Assembly (NCBI GenBank): GCA_033720855.1
Contig: JAWWBR010000042.1
Coordinates: 1-24,562, forward strand
Direction of reading: 5' to 3'
DNA length: 24,562 bases
Origin: SMXQ01 sp033720855
GTDB lineage: Bacteria; Pseudomonadota; Alphaproteobacteria; SMXQ01
The notes below the pieces were generated by a model. That model did not search any database and was not told the DNA's origin. It saw only the letters and a list, made by a program, of their open reading frames with translations. A program made the position numbers and the translations under genes. Below, piece by piece: positions 7,869-15,924 of this stretch (position 1 is its first letter; every line of letters starts with the position of its first letter).

Positions 7869-8828
7869 ATGACGAGCTTCGACCTAAGAGTAAAGACTCA
7901 GAAACTGCAGGAATTAATCCATCGCAAAGATAGAGTCCTGGTGGTCATGCACCCGCCAACCGCGTTCCACGCAAAGATCATGGAACAGGCGGGAGCGGAG
8001 GTCGCATTCGTTGGAACCGGGGGTGTCGTTGGTGCGTATACCGGCATGCAAGATGTGGGTGCCGCGTCTTTGACGGAATGTGTGCAAATCGCCAGTTGGA
8101 TCGCCCGCGCCGTCAGCTTTCCCGTAATGATAGACGGAGATACCGGCCATGGTGGCGTCATGGCCGTGCGCCGGCTCGTCCGCGAATGCATTCAAGCCGG
8201 CATTTCGGGTGTCCGCATCGATGATCAACCGATCGAAGGGAAGCGAAGGACGCAGAGCGCTGGGCTCGAGGTCGTTCCAATGGAGCAGGCGATCGCACGC
8301 TACCGGGCGGCGGTCGATATGAAGAACGAATTGGATCCAAACTTCGTCGTCATGGCGCAGTGCTATGCGCGCGATGCCGCCAATGGCGGGTTGGAACAAT
8401 GTGTTGACCGCTTGAAGGCATACCAAACGGAAGCCGGGTGCGACTGGGTCCAATTCGAATCCCCACATTCCGTCGATGAGATCAAGCAGGCGCGCGCAGC
8501 GGTACCCGGGCCCTTCTCTTTCATGAAAGGGAAGTTGCCGGAATATCTCGGACTGGACGAGCATCTCGAACTCGGAGTCAACCTGGCCTGGTATCCGAGC
8601 TTCACCCACCACGTAACCTGGGCGGCACTTTGGGACTTCATGCACGATTTCAATGAGCGGGGCATCGAGGCATGGGAGTCCTTTACCGAAAGCCGCAAAG
8701 GGAAGCTCCCCTATCCCGATCCGGGGAAGATGGAGGAAGGTGAGAGCCTGCAGAAACAGAGGGAACTCGAGGAAAAATATTTCTCGGCAGAGGCCCTGAA
8801 GAAATATCGCGGCCAAGGGATAGATTGA
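7869..8828 (+). CDS. Isocitrate lyase/PEP mutase superfamily protein
   Basis: TIM-barrel enzyme of 319 residues, in a superfamily that makes or breaks C-C or C-P bonds next to a carboxylate. The Mg-binding region is recognisable as MIDGDTGHGG (87-96), with a following acidic pair IDD (117-119) in GISGVRIDDQ. The lyase loop that should read KxCGH instead reads GKRRTQSAG (124-132), so the catalytic Cys of isocitrate and methylisocitrate lyases is missing. A hydrolase, mutase or decarboxylase activity is therefore as likely as lyase. The C-terminus (YPSFTHHVTWAALWDFM and a charged tail) is longer than in the second paralogue at 14966. The start ATG at 7869 is preferred over an in-frame TTG at 7821, which lies inside a hairpin. 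The next gene follows after 45 bp, so the two are probably co-transcribed. Confidence 0.8.
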   Translation: MTSFDLRVKTQKLQELIHRKDRVLVVMHPPTAFHAKIMEQAGAEVAFVGTGGVVGAYTGMQDVGAASLTECVQIASWIARAVSFPVMIDGDTGHGGVMAVRRLVRECIQAGISGVRIDDQPIEGKRRTQSAGLEVVPMEQAIARYRAAVDMKNELDPNFVVMAQCYARDAANGGLEQCVDRLKAYQTEAGCDWVQFESPHSVDEIKQARAAVPGPFSFMKGKLPEYLGLDEHLELGVNLAWYPSFTHHVTWAALWDFMHDFNERGIEAWESFTESRKGKLPYPDPGKMEEGESLQKQRELEEKYFSAEALKKYRGQGID

Positions 8829-8873
8829 GCCCGATTGACGAAATCCTTTTTAAAGACAACGGGAGAGTTCCAA

Positions 8874-10031
8874 ATGGCAAAAGACGGTTTCAAGATCTTC
8901 GACTCCGACACCCACGTGGGACCATTCGTCGATGTGCTCGATCCTTATCTGTCTGCCGAAGCCAAGGAAAAGCTTGCTGAGTGGGAAGAATTTAAGACGG
9001 CTCATCACAAGACCGGTCATGTTACCTATATCAAAGGACAGCGGAGATACCGTCGGCGCCTCGGAACCGCGGCGGCGGAGGATACGCCAGCCCGCTACAT
9101 GGCTGGGTTCACTGGACCAAAGCGCTCCCGGAACCCCGATCCCGAAGGGGACACCGATCCGGCCCTGCGAATCGCCGATATGGATATCGAGGGGGTCGAC
9201 GTCAACCTGACCCTGCCATCCGGCTGGTTCGGCACCTGGACCACTGGCGACGATGTGGCCCTGGAACAGGCGATGTACCAAGCTTATCACCGTTGGATGG
9301 ACGCCTATTGCAGTCCTTATCCCGACCGCCTTGGGGGGGTGATTTTGTGTTGCGCCCGCGATGTCCCGGGCGCCGTTGCCGAAATCGAGAAATGGGGTAA
9401 ATCAAAGTGGGCATGGGGAATCCTGGTCTACGCACCGTATGGCTCGCCGCTCGATCATCCAGATCTCGAGCCCATATGGAAGGCAGCGGCGGATCACGAC
9501 CTGTCCATAACGCTGCACACCTTCACCGTAATGCCACCCTATGCGCCGGGCGGCTTGGACAATTGGGAAAATCTGTGGTTACAGCGGTCTGCCGCCCACC
9601 CCTGGTGCGGCATGCGCAACATGGCGGCACTGATAGGCAGTGGTGTGATGGATCGCTATCCCGAGATCAGAATAGGCACTCTGGAGGCGGGTCACGGATG
9701 GCTGCCGTTCTGGATGGCACGCATCGACGAACATTATGATACGATTCGCGCCGCGCTGCCGCCGGACCTAAAGCAAAAGCCCAGCGAATACGTCCTTTCG
9801 GGCCGCTACTTTCAGAGCATCGAAATTCCCGAGGGCCAAGCAATCACGCAATCGGTCATCGATATGGTCGGCGACGGTGTTCTGATGTATGCCTCCGACT
9901 ATCCACATAGCGAGAGTCATTTTCCGGAATCTGTCGATCTCTTTATGAAATGGGATTTGCCCGACGATTTGAAGCGTAAGATGCTTTGGGACAACGCTGT
10001 AAAGTTTTATGCACGAGCCGAACTGCAGTAG
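8874..10031 (+). CDS. Amidohydrolase family protein (Amidohydro_2/ACMSD-like)
   Basis: Metal-dependent hydrolase or decarboxylase of 385 residues. Conserved elements in order: IFDSDTHV (8-15; the first metal motif, with Asp12/His14 where the family often has HxH), DHPDLEPIWKAAADHDLSITLHTF with His215, IGTLEAGHGWLPFWMARIDEHY (267-288, His274), and the C-terminal MYASDYPHSE with Asp342. These match the ACMSD/Amidohydro_2 superfamily, which hydrolyses C-N or C-O bonds or decarboxylates aromatic-type acids. No signal peptide is visible, so it is cytoplasmic. The ATG at 8874 has GGGAGAG six bases upstream and starts at family sequence; the frame opens at 8835 without support. It lies between the PEP-mutase-like enzyme and the permease, suggesting an early step on the imported compound. 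The exact reaction is unknown. Confidence 0.82.
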   Translation: MAKDGFKIFDSDTHVGPFVDVLDPYLSAEAKEKLAEWEEFKTAHHKTGHVTYIKGQRRYRRRLGTAAAEDTPARYMAGFTGPKRSRNPDPEGDTDPALRIADMDIEGVDVNLTLPSGWFGTWTTGDDVALEQAMYQAYHRWMDAYCSPYPDRLGGVILCCARDVPGAVAEIEKWGKSKWAWGILVYAPYGSPLDHPDLEPIWKAAADHDLSITLHTFTVMPPYAPGGLDNWENLWLQRSAAHPWCGMRNMAALIGSGVMDRYPEIRIGTLEAGHGWLPFWMARIDEHYDTIRAALPPDLKQKPSEYVLSGRYFQSIEIPEGQAITQSVIDMVGDGVLMYASDYPHSESHFPESVDLFMKWDLPDDLKRKMLWDNAVKFYARAELQ

Positions 10032-10061
10032 GCGGGCCCGGCAATCAACCTGCGCAAATCA

Positions 10062-10086
10062 GGCGGGGTGGCGTGTCCACCCCGCC
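10062..10086 (+). terminator. Strong intercistronic stem-loop
   Basis: GGCGGGGTGG (10062-10071) pairs perfectly with CCACCCCGCC (10077-10086) around a 5-base loop, 30 bp after the amidohydrolase stop. It is followed only by GTTTG, not a long T-run. It could be a weak terminator or an mRNA 3'-end stabiliser that lowers expression of the downstream permease. Confidence 0.5.
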
Positions 10087-10169
10087 GTTTGCCGTAAAGA
10101 GTTTGTCTCATGAATCCTCAGGGTCCGATTTCGCAAATATTTTAATCCAGCTGACATGATCTAAGCTAA

Positions 10170-12137
10170 ATGGAAGAAATCATCCTCGCTCTCCTGCGTC
10201 TTTTTGAACCGACGCACCTCTTTTTCCTTTTCCTCGGCACGATGATTGGCCTCACGGTCGGCGTGCTTCCAGGGCTTGGTGGTACCGCTGGCCTTTCAAT
10301 CGTTTTGCCCTTCGCCTTTGGTATGGAGCCGAGTGCCGCGTTGGCGATGATGATCGGGCTGCTGGCGCCGACCACGACCTCTGATACGTTTCCGGCGGTC
10401 CTGATGGGCATACCGGGCACCTCCGGCTCCCAGGCCACTGTCGTCGATGGATTTCCCTTGGCAAAGAAAGGCGAAGGTGCGCGGGCGCTGGGAGCGGCGT
10501 TTACGGCATCTCTTTTTGGGGGAGTGTTCGGCGCCCTCGTCCTCACGGGGGCGGTGTTCATAGCGTTACCCATCATCCTGGCGGTGGGCTTCGGCGAACA
10601 GATGATCCTGGTGATTCTCGCGCTGACCATGATCGGCATGCTGACCGGCACAGATCCGCTCAAAGGCATCGCGACCTGTGGGATCGGCCTGATGATCGGC
10701 ATCATCGGTGCCGGTGTAGCCACGGCGGAATGGCGTCTTGCCTTTGGCCAACTGTACCTCGCTGACGGTATCCCTATCGTCATCATCGGTCTCGGCATGT
10801 TTGCCATGCCAGAGATTATCGACCTTCTTCGCCGTCAAACCACCATCGCCGAAACTGGGACGCTTGGCACGGGATGGGCGCAGGGGTTCAAGGACGCATT
10901 TATCCACAAGTGGATCGTCGTCCGCTGCTCGGTCATTGGTTGTCTCGTTGGCATACTGCCTGGGCTGGGCGGCTCAGTTGTCGATTGGATCGCCTATGGG
11001 CATGTCCTGCAGACGACCCGGGATCGTGAGAATTTCGGAAAGGGCGATATCCGTGGCGTTCTGGCTCCTGAATCAGCCAACAATGTCAAGGAAGGAGGAG
11101 CCCTGATTCCGACATTATTGTTTGGGATCCCGGGTTCGGGATCCATGGCCATTTTGCTTGGTGGCTTCGTGTTGATTGGGGTCGAGCCGGGGATCGACAT
11201 GATCGTAACGGATCTCGATCTCACCTACACGATGATCTGGTCCCTGGCGCTCGCCAACGTGATCGGCGCGGGCGTATGCCTGTTTTTGGCAGGTCCGATC
11301 TCGAAGCTCACGACGATCCGCTATTCTTTATTGGCACCCGTAATGTTCGTGGTGATTTTCTTCGCGGCCTACCAAGCATCACGTCATTGGGGTGACTTGA
11401 TCGCGTTGTTCGTGTTCGGCACGCTTGGCGTCTATATGAAGCGGTTCGGTTGGTCCCGCCCCGCACTGCTTATTGGATTTTTCTTGGCCTCTCGACTGGA
11501 AGCCTCCACGTATCAGGCCCTTCAAGTCTATGGCTTGACCTTTCTGGGGCGCACCGGCGCGATCATTCTCTTGATCCTCACCATTCTGTCGGTCATTGCT
11601 GTCATTCGATACAAGCCCAACGCCCCATCGGAAGAAGAGCGGCGCACCCTGCATGGCGATGCCACGCGTTATAAGCAGGCAGCGATGACAGTAGTGTTCA
11701 TGATTTGGTGTGTCATCGTTTTCCACGACGCGACCACGCAAAAATTCCTCGCCCGAATCTTCCCCATGGGCGTCTCAATCCTGACGTTCATTGCTCTTGC
11801 ATTCATCCTGTTGAAGCAGCTTCGTGCCAGCGGAGGCGTTACCGTTTTCTACGACACGGATTTCGAAGGCTCGGGCACGAACGCGTCGATATTTCATTAT
11901 CTCGCGTGGATTCTGGGAATGCTTGGCCTGGTGGCATTGTTCGGTTTCCCGATCGCAATGTTGCTGTTCATCGTTATTTTCACGACCGTCAAGGCGGACG
12001 CGAACTTGTTACGCAACGGAGCAATCGGACTTTGCGCCTTCGGCTTTCTCGCGACCATGTCCTATTTCCTGACCCTGAGATATCCGCAGGGGCTGCTCCA
12101 GTCTTTCGTCGAGATGCCGTGGTGGCTCGGCGGTTGA
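10170..12137 (+). CDS. Fused TctA-TctB permease of a TTT transporter
   Basis: Inner-membrane permease of the tripartite tricarboxylate transporter family, 655 residues. Residues 1-480 are TctA, with about a dozen hydrophobic segments and the family's internal duplication: VLPGLGG at 32-38 repeats as ILPGLGG at 262-268, and MGIPGTSGSQ (79-88) repeats as FGIPGSGSM (318-326). After a charged linker (481-502), residues about 503-655 contain four hydrophobic segments like the small TctB subunit, which is normally a separate gene of roughly 150 residues. TctB has no separate gene here, supporting a fusion. It works with the binding protein at 6609-7742, driven by ion gradients. The start lacks a clear Shine-Dalgarno. 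A hairpin and a 138-bp gap separate it from the amidohydrolase; the MFS gene follows 75 bp later. Confidence 0.88.
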   Translation: MEEIILALLRLFEPTHLFFLFLGTMIGLTVGVLPGLGGTAGLSIVLPFAFGMEPSAALAMMIGLLAPTTTSDTFPAVLMGIPGTSGSQATVVDGFPLAKKGEGARALGAAFTASLFGGVFGALVLTGAVFIALPIILAVGFGEQMILVILALTMIGMLTGTDPLKGIATCGIGLMIGIIGAGVATAEWRLAFGQLYLADGIPIVIIGLGMFAMPEIIDLLRRQTTIAETGTLGTGWAQGFKDAFIHKWIVVRCSVIGCLVGILPGLGGSVVDWIAYGHVLQTTRDRENFGKGDIRGVLAPESANNVKEGGALIPTLLFGIPGSGSMAILLGGFVLIGVEPGIDMIVTDLDLTYTMIWSLALANVIGAGVCLFLAGPISKLTTIRYSLLAPVMFVVIFFAAYQASRHWGDLIALFVFGTLGVYMKRFGWSRPALLIGFFLASRLEASTYQALQVYGLTFLGRTGAIILLILTILSVIAVIRYKPNAPSEEERRTLHGDATRYKQAAMTVVFMIWCVIVFHDATTQKFLARIFPMGVSILTFIALAFILLKQLRASGGVTVFYDTDFEGSGTNASIFHYLAWILGMLGLVALFGFPIAMLLFIVIFTTVKADANLLRNGAIGLCAFGFLATMSYFLTLRYPQGLLQSFVEMPWWLGG

Positions 12138-12212
12138 TCAGGCACGAGGTGCTCGGGGGCTGCTGGAATAGGTGCACTGAAGTGCCACCATATTGGAGGT
12201 GGACACTGAGCC

Positions 12213-13433
12213 GTGCTTGAGGATCGAGGCGCCCCCATACCGTTTCGCCTGCAAGCGAATGTCTATGGCGTCGCCTTTTTCGCAGGAAGCCAGTTCCTGT
12301 TAATTTCCGTGATCATGCCGCTCTGGGCACTGGAGCTCGGGGCCTCGCCATTCTTCATTGGCCTCATCATCTCAAGCCGCCAGATCCTGGTCATTACCCT
12401 GTCGATCCATGGCGGTACCCTCTTAGACAGGTTTGGCCCACGACTTGTCATCATGTGCCTAGGGTTTGCCGGCGCGGGATTGACATTGTTGTTTCCTCTC
12501 CTCCCGTTCCTATGGGCCTGTATCGTGTTGCAGATGGCAACAGGTTTTGCCGAGGTGACCTGCTGGATCGGGGCGCAAGCCTTAACCGGCGGCCTTCTCA
12601 GGGGCCGCCCTGATTACGCCGGCAGAATGACCGCGGCCTCGCGCATCGGAGGATTTTGCGGGCCAATCTTGGTCGGAATGACTTGGGAGATTTTGGGCAC
12701 CTTCGCGGCCTTTGCTTTTGTCGCTGCCTGGGTGGCGAGTTTCGCCTTGGTCGCCTGGTTTCTACCCGAGACGGACCACAGTTCTACCCGGGTTCAAGAA
12801 GAAACGAGAAGACGCAGCGTTCTGCCGAGCCTTTCGGATTACGCGACGACTTTCCGACTCCTCGTGTTGCCGGCGGTCGCGCTGGTCATTGCGACAACCT
12901 TTATGCGTCAGGCGGGCTCGGGAATCCAGTCGTCATTCTATGTCGTGTGGATCAAGGAAATCGGATTCACGGCGAGCACGATCGGCTTGCTTATTGGTAT
13001 CAGCAACGCAGCCGCGGCAATTGCCGCTTTGACGACTGGCGCGCTGACCCGGCGTTTCGCCGCCGATTTACTCCTGATCGTCATGACGATTCTTTCGGTC
13101 GCTGCGATAGCCATTACCCCGATGTTGGGAAGTCTAATAGCGCTCTCCATCGCGATCGGATTTCGCGGGGTCGGGCAAGGGCTCAACCTGCCGTTGATGC
13201 TGTCCATCGCATCTCAAGCCGTCGGCTCGCATCTTCAAGGGCGTGTCGCAGCACTGAGACTGTCTTTCAACAAGTTCGGTGGCGCGATTGTACCATTCGT
13301 TATGGGCGCAATCGCCGAAATGGCCGGCCTCGAATGGTCTTTTTATATCGTCGGCATTGTCGGGGTGGGATCCCTAACACTTTTGGGCCTGTGGGTGGCC
13401 TTCAACGCCCGACAGAAGAGGCGACAACCCTAA
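12213..13433 (+). CDS. Major facilitator superfamily transporter
   Basis: Twelve-helix MFS permease, 406 residues. The motif-A loop between helices 2 and 3 is visible as GGTLLDRFGPRLV (about 69-81), and a second-half counterpart as TGALTRRFAADLLL. The protein ends in a short basic tail. Start: GTG at 12213, with a GGAGG about 14 bases upstream, so spacing is long and the start is only moderately sure. It lies 75 bp after the TctA-TctB fusion in the same direction, making it probably part of the same transcript. A second transport route or export of a by-product is possible. It converges on the PrpD gene with 5 bp between stop codons, leaving no room for a separate terminator. Confidence 0.85.
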   Translation: MLEDRGAPIPFRLQANVYGVAFFAGSQFLLISVIMPLWALELGASPFFIGLIISSRQILVITLSIHGGTLLDRFGPRLVIMCLGFAGAGLTLLFPLLPFLWACIVLQMATGFAEVTCWIGAQALTGGLLRGRPDYAGRMTAASRIGGFCGPILVGMTWEILGTFAAFAFVAAWVASFALVAWFLPETDHSSTRVQEETRRRSVLPSLSDYATTFRLLVLPAVALVIATTFMRQAGSGIQSSFYVVWIKEIGFTASTIGLLIGISNAAAAIAALTTGALTRRFAADLLLIVMTILSVAAIAITPMLGSLIALSIAIGFRGVGQGLNLPLMLSIASQAVGSHLQGRVAALRLSFNKFGGAIVPFVMGAIAEMAGLEWSFYIVGIVGVGSLTLLGLWVAFNARQKRRQP

Positions 13434-13438
13434 AACCA

Positions 13439-14839
13439 TCAAGACACCGTGAGCAGGCGAGGAATCGCTAGGGCGTCTCCAAGATTTTCCAAGTCGAGAA
13501 CGCTTTCAGACAGCTCGCGAGCTTGGGATTCCGCCATCCCGTGATGGGCAAGCTTCATGAATTTATCCACCACCAAATCATTCGACGCGAATGATTTCTC
13601 CGATCCGCGCGGCGCCTCGACCGTCTCCTCTAGGTGTGTGCCATCCTTCAGGAGGGCTTCCACCCGTACCATGTGGCGGTAATTAGATCCCTTGGCCGTT
13701 ATTTCGGGATCGTGGCGCACCTCCACGCGTTCGGCGTAGGCTATCCGCTCGGGATCGGCAAAGCTGTCTTCGGGAAACTGATCTACGAAGACATCGCCCT
13801 CCAGCATCAGGGTCGCGATGCAGAAAGGCAAATTGAGCTGAGCCGAGGTCAGCCCTTCCGGCCGGTATTTCCAGCCGACATGATCCATCGTGACCTGTGA
13901 TCCGTGGACAACAAATTTTTCAACGTCATCTGCGGAGAAGGGGTGGCGTTCCTGCATCATGCGGATGGCATCGAGCGTTGTGTGGTTCGATCCTACGCAT
14001 GAATAGAATTTCAGTGAGATGCGCATTGTTTCGAAGTTTTGGCCGAGACCCGAACTTAAGGCATCCAAATTGAAGCGATCTTGGGATCGGGAAAAGGTCG
14101 TGCAAAAACCGCCATATTCAGACTCAAATACGTTCACGATTCCCGTGAATCCCTTCTCCGCGAGCAGTGCGCCATAGAGACCGCTTTGGGATGACCGTCC
14201 GGCATGCATGCGCTTGACCATTGCTCCATATTGGGCCGCCATCAGTCCCGCCGACTGGGTGCCGGCAATGCCTAGGGCATGGACGGTTTGTTGAGTATCC
14301 AATCCCAATCCTCTTGCGGCCCCAGCCGCTGCCGAAAAGACGCCGGTGGTGGCCCCAGAATGCCATCCTTGACCGATATGTTCCTGGCCCATGCATATTC
14401 CCACCCGAGGCCCAACCTCGTACCCCGCAAGGGCGGCGACAAGGAATTCCCGGCCCGTCATGCCGCGACGAAGCTCGGTGATCGCAATCAGGGCCGGGAG
14501 CGTCACCGCCCCGACATGCAAAACCCCCTGGCGATGGACGTCATCGAGCTCGAATCCCTGAACCAAGGCACCGTTGATCAAGGTTGCATGGGGTGCGGAG
14601 AGCCGCCTAGCGGTGCCCCAAACACCAACCGAGCGGTCGGAATCTACCTCGCTAAGGGTCTCCACCAGAATCCGGCTCCAGGGTAGGTTGGCGCCATAGA
14701 TCGCACACCCCAACGCATCCAGAATCAGTAATTTGAGACGCTCGCGAACCTCGACGGGTATTTCGTCGAAATGTACGTTGGCGACAAATTGAGCAAGTGC
14801 GCTGGTGTGGGGGTTATTGAGGTTTGTCGATCCGCTCAT
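13439..14839 (-). CDS. MmgE/PrpD family protein
   Basis: About 466 residues, the usual family length. The helical N-terminal domain includes LILDALGCAIYGANLPWS and INGALVQGFELDDVHRQGVLHVG (the typical N-G-x-x-x-x-x-x-x-D-D-x-H region). It is followed by GWHSGATTGVFSAAAGAARGLGLD and the MHAGRSSQSGLYGALLAEKGFTG segment, then the C-terminal lid domain. The family includes 2-methylcitrate dehydratase, cis-aconitate decarboxylase and iminodisuccinate epimerase, so a dehydratase, hydratase or epimerase acting on a polycarboxylic acid is likely. Of two in-frame starts (14851 and 14839), the second is slightly better because GAGA lies about 7-10 bases upstream; neither is strong. It is divergent from a lyase-type PEP mutase superfamily gene, as in methylcitrate-type pathways, but no citrate-synthase-like gene is present. 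Confidence 0.85.
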   Translation of the reverse strand: MSGSTNLNNPHTSALAQFVANVHFDEIPVEVRERLKLLILDALGCAIYGANLPWSRILVETLSEVDSDRSVGVWGTARRLSAPHATLINGALVQGFELDDVHRQGVLHVGAVTLPALIAITELRRGMTGREFLVAALAGYEVGPRVGICMGQEHIGQGWHSGATTGVFSAAAGAARGLGLDTQQTVHALGIAGTQSAGLMAAQYGAMVKRMHAGRSSQSGLYGALLAEKGFTGIVNVFESEYGGFCTTFSRSQDRFNLDALSSGLGQNFETMRISLKFYSCVGSNHTTLDAIRMMQERHPFSADDVEKFVVHGSQVTMDHVGWKYRPEGLTSAQLNLPFCIATLMLEGDVFVDQFPEDSFADPERIAYAERVEVRHDPEITAKGSNYRHMVRVEALLKDGTHLEETVEAPRGSEKSFASNDLVVDKFMKLAHHGMAESQARELSESVLDLENLGDALAIPRLLTVS

Positions 14840-14843
14840 CGCA

Positions 14844-14896
14844 TGTCTCATTGGAGGTGTTTGGGACCGTGAGACACGCCTCGGCAGGGTGTCTCA
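14844..14896. promoter_or_regulatory. Operator-like array of three TGAGAC half-sites
   Basis: TGTCTCA (14844-14850), TGAGACAC (14870-14877) and GTGTCTCA (14889-14896) alternate in orientation. The last two form a perfect 8-bp inverted repeat around 11 bp. The array fills the gap between the divergent PrpD and lyase genes, so one regulator could control both. The sequence differs from the IclR-type sites, pointing to a second regulator that is not encoded in this window. Confidence 0.55.
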
Positions 14897-14965
14897 AGTT
14901 ATACTGCGTAATGGCTCGCCACCAGGCGATTACTAAGCACGAATTCTATATGAGAGGGGATGGAT

Positions 14966-15844
14966 ATGGGGGACTTACTGAATTCCAATTTCAAGACCCG
15001 CGTCGCCAAACGGGATGGCATGGTGGTTCCCGGCGCCCCCAATGCTTTGACGGCCAAAATCATCGAGCAGACAGGGTTCGAGGCGGTCTACGTCACCGGA
15101 GCGGGTGTGACCAACATGCAGCTCGGTGCCCCGGACATCGGGCTGATCACATTGTCTGAACTGGCCGAGCAGGTCGCCGCCATGCGTGATGCCGTTAGCT
15201 TGCCGTTGGTGGTGGACGCTGATACGGGATTCGGCAATGCGCTCAACGTGAGACGGACGGTTCAGGTTTTAGAGCGCAGCGGGGCTAACGCCATTCAGTT
15301 GGAAGACCAGGAATTCCCCAAGCGCTGCGGACATTTCCAGGGTAAGGCCGTGATCCCCGCCAATGAGATGGCGCAAAAAATCAAGGCCGCCGTCGACGCC
15401 CGAAGAGACCAGGACCTGATGATCATCGCTCGGACGGATGCACTAGCGTGCTCCGGCTTCGATGATGCCATGGATCGCGCCTCTGCCTATATCGAGGCTG
15501 GTGCCGACATGACCTTCGTCGAGGCGCCGCGAAGCGAAGAGGAACTCGCAACCATCGCCCGGGATCTCGCAGCCCCTCAGCTAGTCAATATGGTCGCGGG
15601 CGGCCTCACTCCGCTGTTAGGTTGTGACAGGCTGACAGAAATGGGTTTTGCCTTCATCCTCTATGCTAATGCTGCGCTACAGGCCGCAATCCATAATATT
15701 CAGGTTGTGCTTGAGCACCTGAAATCTGAGGGCAGCTTGGATGGGGTGATGGACCAGATAGCCGATTTTGACGCTCGCCAGATCGCCGTGGATAAACCGC
15801 TCTTCGACGGCCTCGAGAAGAAATATGCCTTGCCCGGGATGTGA
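14966..15844 (+). CDS. Methylisocitrate-lyase-like PEP mutase superfamily enzyme
   Basis: TIM-barrel C-C lyase of 292 residues. The metal motif VVDADTGFGN (82-91), the acidic LEDQ (112-115) and the catalytic loop PKRCGHFQGK (118-127, with Cys121) are all intact, as in 2-methylisocitrate lyase, 2,3-dimethylmalate lyase and oxaloacetate decarboxylase. Cleavage of a 2-hydroxy di- or tricarboxylate to pyruvate plus another acid is expected. The ATG at 14966 has AGAGGGG six bases upstream; the ATG at 14960 touches that sequence and is less likely. It is divergent from PrpD across an operator-like array, and the pair probably gives consecutive hydration and cleavage steps. The paralogue at 7869 lacks the catalytic Cys, so the two are unlikely to be redundant. 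Exact substrate not determinable. Confidence 0.85.
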   Translation: MGDLLNSNFKTRVAKRDGMVVPGAPNALTAKIIEQTGFEAVYVTGAGVTNMQLGAPDIGLITLSELAEQVAAMRDAVSLPLVVDADTGFGNALNVRRTVQVLERSGANAIQLEDQEFPKRCGHFQGKAVIPANEMAQKIKAAVDARRDQDLMIIARTDALACSGFDDAMDRASAYIEAGADMTFVEAPRSEEELATIARDLAAPQLVNMVAGGLTPLLGCDRLTEMGFAFILYANAALQAAIHNIQVVLEHLKSEGSLDGVMDQIADFDARQIAVDKPLFDGLEKKYALPGM

Positions 15845-15924
15845 GATACGGGCGTTTCCTAAAAGGAAGTAAATTGTCTCTGATTGCGGTCTAAATCAGC
15901 GGAGGTCCCATCGGGCGTAAATCG

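Noticed and set aside
7914..8816. 300-codon minus-strand frame opposite the PEP mutase homologue
   Set aside because: Antisense shadow of a clear enzyme gene, with no motifs or ribosome site.
13439..15844. Complete methylcitrate cycle operon
   Set aside because: No 2-methylcitrate synthase or PrpR-type regulator is present; only hydratase-like and lyase-like families are seen.
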